From an uncultured Collinsella sp. (GTDB lineage Bacteria > Actinomycetota > Coriobacteriia > Coriobacteriales > Coriobacteriaceae), in contig URUI01000007.1 of NCBI GenBank assembly GCA_900551015.1, positions 1 through 42,015 of the forward strand: a stretch of 42,015 nt of DNA, given 5' to 3'. Below the pieces are notes generated by a model. That model had not been told where the DNA came from. It ran no database searches and saw only the letters and a list, made by a program, of their open reading frames with translations. Positions 1 through 6,483 of this stretch are shown here, one piece after another. Every line of letters begins with the position of its first letter. The first letter of the stretch is position 1. The position numbers and the translations under genes were made by a program.

Positions 1-944
1 GGCTTGCCGCCCTCGAGCTCGACCAAGCCGTCATAGCGACCGCCGCCACCGATGGAGCCGACACCGGCGCCGGGAGCCTCGACCTCAAAGACGGTACGGG
101 TGTAGTAGTCCAGGCCGCGCACCAGGGTGGGATCCTCGACGTACTCGATACCGGCGGCGTCCAGATAGCGCTTGACCTGCTCGTAGTGCTCGCGGCACTC
201 ATCGCACAGGTTGTCGCCCATCAGCGGGGCGTCGGCCATGATCTCGCGGCAGTGGTCGTTCTTGCAGTCGAAGGCGCGCAGCGGGTTAAGCTCGGCGCGC
301 TCGCGGCACTCGTCGCACATCTCATCGGCATGGTCGAGAATGAACTGCTTAACCTGCTCGCGATAGGCCGGACGGCATTGGGCATCGCCCATCGAGTTAA
401 TGAGCAGACGGAGCTTGGACAGATCGAAGCCCAGGCGCTTGTAAAACTCCATGAGCATAATGATGCACTCGGCGTCTGCCGCCGGATCGGGAGCACCGAG
501 CCACTCGATGCCCACCTGGTGGAACTGGCGCAGGCGACCCTTCTGGGGACGCTCGCCACGGAACATGGCCTCGGCGTAGTAAGCCTTAAACGGCGTGGAG
601 CCCTGGGGCACCAAGTTGTTCTCCACGACGGCGCGCACCACGCCAGCCGTGCCCTCGGGACGAAGCGCCAGGCGCTGCTTGGGCTTGAGCTTGGTATCGG
701 TGCCCTCGGTAAAGACGCGCTCCAGGTTGGCGCCGCTAAACACGCGGAACATCTCCTTGCGCACGACGTCGGTCGACTGGCCGATGCCGTGGACAAACAC
801 GTCCACCTGCTCGATGGCGGGCGTCTCGATGGGCTTAAAGCCAAACGGCTCGAACACGCCGGCAGCGATCTGCTGCATCTTTTGCCAAGCGCGCATCTCA
901 GCGCCGATAAGGTCGCGGGTTCCCTCCGCCTTCTGTGCCTGCAT
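1..944 (-). CDS. hisS: histidyl-tRNA synthetase (3' end outside window)
   Basis: Charges tRNA-His with histidine in the cytoplasm (class II aminoacyl-tRNA synthetase). About 314 residues of a usual ~420 are present; the C-terminal anticodon-binding part lies beyond base 1. Visible signatures are the N-terminal GTRDLIG stretch, motif 2 around FRGERPQKGRLRQFHQ, the histidine-specific LVRGLDYYTRTVFE, and GGGGRYDGL near the edge. The start ATG (944-942, MQAQKAEGTRDL) is preceded by an AAAGGTG ribosome site, and a TATAAT box lies about 40 bases further upstream. A reading that starts further upstream in another frame is spurious. Identification is firm. Confidence 0.97.
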   Translation of the reverse strand, partial: MQAQKAEGTRDLIGAEMRAWQKMQQIAAGVFEPFGFKPIETPAIEQVDVFVHGIGQSTDVVRKEMFRVFSGANLERVFTEGTDTKLKPKQRLALRPEGTAGVVRAVVENNLVPQGSTPFKAYYAEAMFRGERPQKGRLRQFHQVGIEWLGAPDPAADAECIIMLMEFYKRLGFDLSKLRLLINSMGDAQCRPAYREQVKQFILDHADEMCDECRERAELNPLRAFDCKNDHCREIMADAPLMGDNLCDECREHYEQVKRYLDAAGIEYVEDPTLVRGLDYYTRTVFEVEAPGAGVGSIGGGGRYDGLVELEGGK

Positions 945-986
945 GGGCAAACACCTTTCTTTTGTATCGCGTCATAGGTAGTGGTC

Positions 987-992
987 ATTATA
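987..992 (-). promoter_or_regulatory. -10 box of the hisS promoter
   Basis: A perfect TATAAT on the minus strand, 42 bases upstream of the hisS ATG, would start a leader of roughly 35 nt. No good -35 box sits at 16-18 bases, because that position falls in the foot of a G+C-rich hairpin (1010-1069). Confidence 0.5.
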
Positions 993-1009
993 CGGCACAA
1001 ACACAAACA

Positions 1010-1069
1010 GCGGCGGTGCATCTGACCGAACGAGGGTATGGGGACTCGTTCGGCCAGATGCGCCGCCGC
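1010..1069. repeat. 25-bp inverted repeat, possible terminator
   Basis: The arms at 1010-1034 and 1045-1069 match at 23 of 25 positions around a 10-base loop, and both differences can form G-U pairs in one of the two transcripts. Read leftward, the stem is followed by TGTTTGTGTTTG, a loose U-rich tail. It could end transcription from the transporter remnant before the hisS promoter. Confidence 0.55.
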
Positions 1070-1148
1070 GGTGTGCAATCTGCAATCCTTCCGCCTCTTC
1101 GGATCACAAAATCCGTTGGACGGAAAGACTTCGGGTCATCTCTTGAGC

Positions 1149-1212
1149 CCGTGGCTACATGGGAAACCGAATGACGGTACGAGCATCCATTCGGCTTCCA
1201 AGGCAGCCACGG
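1149..1212. repeat. long imperfect hairpin
   Basis: CCGTGGCT (1149-1156) pairs with AGCCACGG (1205-1212). Inside, CCGAATG and CATTCGG with flanking TGG/CCA bases extend the stem to more than 20 pairs around a loop of about 14 bases. There is no T-run on either side, so a simple intrinsic terminator is not indicated. Confidence 0.5.
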
Positions 1213-1248
1213 ACAAAACGGGGCAAAGAGCTACGAGCGACGTCGTCC

Positions 1249-1657
1249 CTACTCCCCCGCCACGCTCGCGCGCAGCTTAGCCGCGATGGGCTCAGACGCC
1301 AGCAGGAACACCAGCATTGCCACCGAGCACGCCAGACACACGATCCATGTGCTCGTAAAGGAGCCCGTGGCATCGAACAGTATTCCCGAGACGATGGCGC
1401 CCACCGTGCCGCCAACCATCTCGAGCGAGGTAATGGTGCCCGTGACCTTACCCAGGTCGGCCATGCCAAACTGCTTAGACGCAGCGATAGTGGGCGTTGG
1501 AGATGGTGTACTGCGCAAGGGAAATGCCCAGGTCGCTGACGATCAACGGCTGGAACAGGCTCATGCAGTTGACGAAAATGGTGTAGCACGTGGCCATGAT
1601 CACAAAGCCGGAGGCCACCACGAGCCAGCCGGGGAAGAACTTACGTTGCTGAGACAT
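1249..1657 (-). pseudogene. MFS transporter remnant with internal deletion
   Basis: The first ~60 codons (MSQQRKFFPGWLVVASGFVI, first membrane helix, to about 1500) read like the N-terminus of an OFA/nitrate-type major facilitator. The last ~80 codons, in a different frame (about 1510 down to the stop at 1249), read like its C-terminal two helices (KQFGMADLGKVTGTITSLEM onward). A complete member has about 400 residues, so roughly 250 internal residues are missing and the join is out of frame. The start has a good AAAGGAAC site. The substrate cannot be inferred. An assembly collapse is possible but less likely than a true deletion. Confidence 0.75.
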
Positions 1658-1696
1658 ACTGTTCCTTTTTAAGCAAACGAGTAGCAAGATTGGGTG

Positions 1697-2992
1697 CTAC
1701 CGGTGGTCGGCGATGTAGCCCAAAGCGACGGCGGCATAAGCCGCGGCGCCAAGGGGAAGCTCGGCATCGCTAAAACGTGCCTTGGGATGATGCTGAGCAA
1801 AATGCTCGTCCGTATCAGTCACAGCAGCGCCCACGGTAAAGTACGCGCTCGGGATCTCGCTCGAGATCAACGCGAAGTCCTCGCTCGCCATGGCGTGGAA
1901 CAGCGGCAGGAAGGCGGACTTGGGCAGCACCGCGCCCACGTAGCCAAGCGACGCCTGCGTCATGCCGTCGTCGAGTACGAGCGGGGGAACATCCGAGAGT
2001 GTCTCGATAGTCGCCGGCGTACGATAGGTCGTGGCAACGCCTTTGACGACCTCCGCGATGCGGGTCTTGAGGCGCTCCATGAGCTCGACGTCGAAGCCAC
2101 GCAGCGTTCCCTCGAGCACACAAGTGTCGGGGATGACATTTGCGGCCTGACCGCCGGCGAACTTGCCAACGGTAAGCGCGACCTCCTTGGCCGCCGGCAC
2201 CTCGCGGGAGATGAGCTCCTGAAGCGCCAGATGCACATGGACGCCGGCCGTGATGGGGTCGATGCAGATCTCGGGGCTCGAGCCATGGCCGCCCTTGCCC
2301 TGAAGCGTGATGCGAAAACCGTACACGCCCGAGAGCGCCGGGCTGCCGTAGAGCACCAGGCCAAGCGGCGACTGGCTATTGACATGCATGGCAAAGGCGA
2401 CCTGGGGGCGCGGGTTCTGCAGCAGACCGTCGGCGATGGCGGCGCGGGCACCCTCAAAGGTTTCCTCGCCCGGCTGGAACAGCAGCTTAACCGTGGCGTT
2501 GGCATCAACAAGCGCGGACTCGCGGGCCTTGAGCAGGCGCGCCGCTCCAAGCAACGCCGTTGCGTGCATATCGTGTCCGCATGCGTGCATGCAGCCGTTC
2601 GTAGAGGCGAAAGGCTCACCTGACTCTTCGGCAACGGGCAGGGCATCCATGTCGCCACGGAGCATGATGACCGTACCGGCCTGCTCATCCGTGCAGACGC
2701 CATTGCCTTGGGCCGCGGCGGCACCGGCGCCGACAAGGCCCACAACGCAGGAACCATCAACGAGCGTGGCAAATGGGATGTCCATCTCAGTCAGGCGCGC
2801 TTGGATATACGCAGAGGTCTGTGGGAGGCTATTACCCAGCTCGGGCATCTGGTGGAGATCGTGTCGCCACGCAGCGAGCTCGTCTGCAAAAGCCTGAGCT
2901 TCTGCAACGAGACCGTCACCGATAGCGGTCTGCGCCGCTGCGGTGGCCTTGGGCGCTGATTGCGGTTGAAGATCGGACAAAGCTGGTGCCAT
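1697..2992 (-). CDS. M20-family amidohydrolase (N-acyl amino acid / hippurate hydrolase type)
   Basis: A metal-dependent peptidase-family enzyme of 431 residues that hydrolyses an amide bond, probably of an N-acyl amino acid, in the cytoplasm. Metal-site motifs are clear: LRGDMDALPV (residues ~111-120), HACGHDMHATALLG (~137-150), PGEET (~174-178) and a late MASEDFA. A lid-domain stretch VGKFAGGQAANVIPD is typical of the hippurate/IAA-amino acid hydrolase subgroup. The chosen ATG at 2992 follows GGAGGGCATCT; an upstream in-frame ATG at 3046 has no comparable site. It stands alone between the transporter remnant and a transporter gene. The natural substrate is not predictable. Confidence 0.9.
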   Translation of the reverse strand: MAPALSDLQPQSAPKATAAAQTAIGDGLVAEAQAFADELAAWRHDLHQMPELGNSLPQTSAYIQARLTEMDIPFATLVDGSCVVGLVGAGAAAAQGNGVCTDEQAGTVIMLRGDMDALPVAEESGEPFASTNGCMHACGHDMHATALLGAARLLKARESALVDANATVKLLFQPGEETFEGARAAIADGLLQNPRPQVAFAMHVNSQSPLGLVLYGSPALSGVYGFRITLQGKGGHGSSPEICIDPITAGVHVHLALQELISREVPAAKEVALTVGKFAGGQAANVIPDTCVLEGTLRGFDVELMERLKTRIAEVVKGVATTYRTPATIETLSDVPPLVLDDGMTQASLGYVGAVLPKSAFLPLFHAMASEDFALISSEIPSAYFTVGAAVTDTDEHFAQHHPKARFSDAELPLGAAAYAAVALGYIADHR

Positions 2993-3070
2993 AGATGCCC
3001 TCCAGTATCGTTTTTGCAGCAAGCACTTTGATAGCGTAAAGTGCAAGGTACTACTTTAAGGGCGAGGCAT

Positions 3071-3097
3071 AAAAAATGCCGCCCCGGGAGGGCGGCG
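3071..3097 (-). terminator. intrinsic terminator after the EamA transporter gene
   Basis: GCCGCC and GGCGGC arms (3078-3083, 3091-3096) enclose a 7-base loop and are followed on the minus strand by six T residues (A-run 3071-3076 on the plus strand). It lies 12 bases beyond the stop of the EamA gene. Confidence 0.85.
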
Positions 3098-3108
3098 CAA
3101 CAAGTTGT

Positions 3109-4092
3109 TTACAATTGCGGGCGCGGCTTTCGACGCAAAAAATCGAAGTGAGTCTCGCTCAAGATAATCGACAGGAAGATGAGCGCAAAGCCGGCGAGCA
3201 GGCGCGAGGTGAGCGCCTCCCCCATCAGCAGCACCGAGAACAGCACACCCGAAGGCGACTCCATCGAAAGGAGCAGCGAGCCCGTCGAGGCCGGGACATG
3301 CGCCAGGCCGACGTTTTGGATGAGCAGAGCCGCGCATGTGCAGCCCACCGAGAGAAACGCCATCGCACTGATAAAGCTCGGCGTCCACACGGACAGAGGC
3401 GCTTGGGTCTCGAATAGCAGCGACGTTGCCAGGCTCAGCACGCCGTTGCCCACAAACATCCAAAACGTGATGACGTTGATGTCCATTTTGCGACCGTACT
3501 TGGCAGTCACCGCCATCTGGATGGCGAAAAAGGCCGCACCCGCCAGCGTAATGACGTCACCAATGTTGAATTCAACGCTATCGAGTGCGACGAGGCCAAT
3601 GCCCGCTAGGCACAGCAGCGCGGCACCCAAGTTGTAGCGCGTGAGCTTTTCGCCGCTCAGGAAATAGCTCGCGAACGGCACAAGGATGCAATACGTGCCC
3701 GTCAAAAAAGCATTCTTGCCCGCCGTAGTATGTGCCAGACCGACCGTCTGCAACGCATAGGCCGCCCACATGAGCACGCCCATACTCAGGCCAACGATCA
3801 GGTTGCGAGCGTTGAGGTGCGCGATGATGCGCTTGTGGAAGACGGCAAACATGACCAACGCTGCGGGCAGAAAACGTACATAGAGCAGCGCGAACACCGG
3901 AATGGTGCCGAGTGCGTCCTTCATAGTGGTAAAGGAGTAGCCCCAGATGACCGCCACCGAAAGGAGCAGAACCTTCCAGAACAGCGGAGAGCGTGCGCCG
4001 GCGCCCCGGGGAATACCGCCCGCGCCCAAATCCTCACGGGCTACTGGGCTATCGGGCAAGTTTTCGATTTCGTTGGCAGCGTATTGGGCCAT
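3109..4092 (-). CDS. EamA/DMT-family membrane transporter
   Basis: A 327-residue inner-membrane protein with about ten hydrophobic helices arranged as two EamA repeats (residues ~40-165 and ~175-315). Family landmarks are an early WGYSFTTMKDAL helix, the FLTGTYCILVP segment in repeat 1 and SLLLSMESPSGVLFSVLLMGE in repeat 2. The first ~35 residues are a hydrophilic tail. Members export metabolites or amino acids by proton exchange; the substrate is not evident. The start ATG has GAGGAT six bases upstream. The gene is monocistronic, bounded by its own terminator. Confidence 0.9.
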   Translation of the reverse strand: MAQYAANEIENLPDSPVAREDLGAGGIPRGAGARSPLFWKVLLLSVAVIWGYSFTTMKDALGTIPVFALLYVRFLPAALVMFAVFHKRIIAHLNARNLIVGLSMGVLMWAAYALQTVGLAHTTAGKNAFLTGTYCILVPFASYFLSGEKLTRYNLGAALLCLAGIGLVALDSVEFNIGDVITLAGAAFFAIQMAVTAKYGRKMDINVITFWMFVGNGVLSLATSLLFETQAPLSVWTPSFISAMAFLSVGCTCAALLIQNVGLAHVPASTGSLLLSMESPSGVLFSVLLMGEALTSRLLAGFALIFLSIILSETHFDFLRRKPRPQL

Positions 4093-4160
4093 GGAACATC
4101 CTCACACTCAATCTGGGCGTGGTGTCCGCACGCGTATGGCTGCGTGCCGCCTCATGGTCA

Positions 4161-4199
4161 AATAAAAACGGGACGCGCCGGACCCCCGGCACGCCCCGC
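4161..4199 (-). terminator. intrinsic terminator after the YhgE pair
   Basis: A G+C-rich stem (CGGG-A-CG-CGCCGG against CCGG-CA-CG-CCCCG) is followed on the minus strand by TTTTTATTT. It lies about 95 bases past the stop at 4294. Confidence 0.75.
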
Positions 4200-4293
4200 T
4201 ACTGTAGCAACAACCGGTGTTGCATCGCAATCCAGCATAATAAAGTATCAAACTGGAAGATCTCGATGTTCCGACGGCGTTTACCTGGCTGAA

Positions 4294-6483
4294 CTAGATC
4301 AACTTAGTCGACTCCAGCTTTTCGATGATCCAGTCGTTGGCTTTGATGACCGGGCGGCGGAAGACGACGCCAAGGGCCAGCGACGGAATCAGGTAGCTCG
4401 CCAGAATGCCCAGCTCAATCCAGTACTCCATATGGTAGGCACCGGCCATGGCAGCGTGCATGGCGTTGATGCCGTGGGTAAACGGCAGGAACGGGTAGAT
4501 CGCCTGGAACACGGGGCCGGTCATCTCGATGGGGAACGTACCGCCTGAACCGCCGACCTGCATGACCAACAGCACGACAGCGAGCGCCTTGCCGATATCG
4601 CCAAACGAAACCGTGAGCGTGTAGACGATATTGGAGAACACGAGACTCGCGACCCAGCCCGCCAGCACAAACTGCAGCGGGTTGTCGCATTGGATGCCAA
4701 AGAACAGGATGTCGCCCGCGCACACGAGTGTCGCCTGCAGCAGGGCCAGACCTCCAAAGAACAGGTAGCGGCCCAGGTAGATCTCGTGCAGGCGCACGGG
4801 GATCAGCTCGTTGATGAGCTCATCGTCAACCGATACCTTCATCATGGCCGCCAGCACGATCGAGCCGACCCACAGCGACAGGATCGTATAGAACGGCGCC
4901 ATGGCCGAACCGTAATTGCGGATCGGATAGACCGGCTTGCGGTCGAGCGCGACGGGGCCGGAAAGCGACACGGCCAAACCCTCGGGATCGTTGCCGATCA
5001 TCGTCTTGATCGTGGCAAGGTCGTCCGACATCAGGGCGCCATCGAGCTCGTCCTTAAAGGCGCTGATCTTGTCCGATGCCTCACCCAGCTGATCAGAAGC
5101 CTTGTTGACCAGCTTTGCAGCCTTGGAGAGGCCCTTTGCCAGCGAACCGGATGCGTCGGTCAGACCGCTCACAGCGCTATCCAAGTCACCCGAGATACCG
5201 TTCAGGGAATCCAGAACGCCCGAAATGGTCTTCTTGAGCTCCTTGGCCTTAACCGAGAACGTGGAATCGTAGTCGGACTTGGCTCCCGAGATACCCGCCT
5301 TGGCATCGGCGATGGCCTGGTCGACCTCGGCACGCGAGTTGTTGACCTCCGCCATGCCGTCCGAAAGGGACTTTGCGGTCGCCGTCAGGTCCTTCGCATT
5401 GTTGCGGTACTCCACGGCAATTCTGCCCAGCGACGTCGCAGCGGACTCGAGACCGTCTTTGAGCTTGTCATCACTCACCTGGTCGGCAAGGTTGCGGAGC
5501 TGATCGGCCATCGCATCGATATCCTTGGCGCGCGCATCGAGGGCCGCAGCGGCATCGTTGAGTTGGGACACCGTAAGGTGCACATGCTGGTTTGCGGTGC
5601 CCAATGCCTTCGCAAGCTCGGCGGATACGTTGTCGAACGAGCCCGCGCTTCCGTCAATCGCCGCGTCAACGACATCGTTGGCGGCCTTGAGCGCTTCCTT
5701 GGAATCATTGATGCCGCTCTTGGCGTGCTCCATCAGCTGCTTCGTCGACTCGTCGACGGTGCCCGTCTGCTTGAGCATGCCGCTCGCCGACGTCAGCGAA
5801 TCGGACGTGGAGCTCAAAATGCCCGCAAGCGACGTTGCGCTGGCCTGAACGTCCTGCAGGTCCTGGACCGAATCACCGAGCGCCGAGGACAGATTGGCGA
5901 TAAAGTTGCTCACCTGGTCGGTGCTCATATAGTCGAGCAGGCTGGACACGGTTTTAAGACCGATGGTCGTGATGGTCTTGGTAAAGGTCTCATTCACCTG
6001 GCTCTGGACGGCGCTCGAACCCTTTTCGGTCACGATCTGGGCGATGGCGTTGGCCTTCTGGTTCTCGTAGAACTCGATATCGGCGTGCTTCACCTCGGTC
6101 GAGAAAAGCGTCATCATGTCGGCGCTAAACGTTTTAGGGATAACGACGGCAGCGTAGTATGCGCCCGACTTAACGCCCTCAATCGCCTTATCGCGGTCGT
6201 TGAGGACGACCCAGTCGAAGTTCTCATTGCCGCGCAGGGTGGCGGTTACGTTTTCGCCCACGTTGACCTCGACGGGAATCAGATCACTCTCGTAGCCCTC
6301 GTCGGTGTTGACCACTGCAATCTTAAGGTTGCCGGTATTGCCGTAGGGATCCCAGCTGCCGGCGATGTTAAACCATGCATAGAGACACGGAACGATGATC
6401 AGGCCCATCACGACGACCATGCCGATCACGGAGCGAGACACGTTTTGGACATCACGCTTAAACAGGTGCAGGATGTTCTTCAT
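4294..6483 (-). CDS. YhgE/Pip domain membrane protein (second of tandem pair)
   Basis: A 729-residue protein of the YhgE/phage-infection-protein family. One N-terminal helix (residues ~18-40) leads into the family signature SWDPYGNTGNLKIAVVNTDEG. A long extracytoplasmic region (~45-535) rich in Ala/Ser/Asp heptads predicts coiled coils. The C-terminal ABC-2-like domain (~540-729) has five or six helices and a GGSGGTFPIEMTGPVFQ loop. Relatives include Lactococcus Pip and Bacillus YueB, which serve as phage receptors, and the type VII secretion protein EsaA. The normal role is unresolved and may be export. The start ATG directly follows the upstream gene's TAA and uses an AAGGAGGTGAG site inside that gene's end, so the two are co-translated. 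Confidence 0.9.
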   Translation of the reverse strand: MKNILHLFKRDVQNVSRSVIGMVVVMGLIIVPCLYAWFNIAGSWDPYGNTGNLKIAVVNTDEGYESDLIPVEVNVGENVTATLRGNENFDWVVLNDRDKAIEGVKSGAYYAAVVIPKTFSADMMTLFSTEVKHADIEFYENQKANAIAQIVTEKGSSAVQSQVNETFTKTITTIGLKTVSSLLDYMSTDQVSNFIANLSSALGDSVQDLQDVQASATSLAGILSSTSDSLTSASGMLKQTGTVDESTKQLMEHAKSGINDSKEALKAANDVVDAAIDGSAGSFDNVSAELAKALGTANQHVHLTVSQLNDAAAALDARAKDIDAMADQLRNLADQVSDDKLKDGLESAATSLGRIAVEYRNNAKDLTATAKSLSDGMAEVNNSRAEVDQAIADAKAGISGAKSDYDSTFSVKAKELKKTISGVLDSLNGISGDLDSAVSGLTDASGSLAKGLSKAAKLVNKASDQLGEASDKISAFKDELDGALMSDDLATIKTMIGNDPEGLAVSLSGPVALDRKPVYPIRNYGSAMAPFYTILSLWVGSIVLAAMMKVSVDDELINELIPVRLHEIYLGRYLFFGGLALLQATLVCAGDILFFGIQCDNPLQFVLAGWVASLVFSNIVYTLTVSFGDIGKALAVVLLVMQVGGSGGTFPIEMTGPVFQAIYPFLPFTHGINAMHAAMAGAYHMEYWIELGILASYLIPSLALGVVFRRPVIKANDWIIEKLESTKLI

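Larger units (their letters stand above)
945..1248. other. gene-free, hairpin-rich spacer between MFS remnant and hisS
   Basis: There is no credible gene in these ~300 bases. Three inverted repeats follow each other: 1149-1212, 1089-1125 and 1010-1069. The hisS promoter box follows them. I looked for a T-box leader (specifier stem plus conserved TGG-N-ACCGCG bulge) because it precedes an aminoacyl-tRNA synthetase. Only a poor partial match (GCACACCGCGG) is present, and it lies upstream of the apparent promoter. Confidence 0.6.

Noticed and set aside
1020..1250. T-box leader for hisS
   Set aside because: Only a weak partial match to the conserved T-box bulge is present, and it lies upstream of the TATAAT promoter box, so it would not be in the hisS message.
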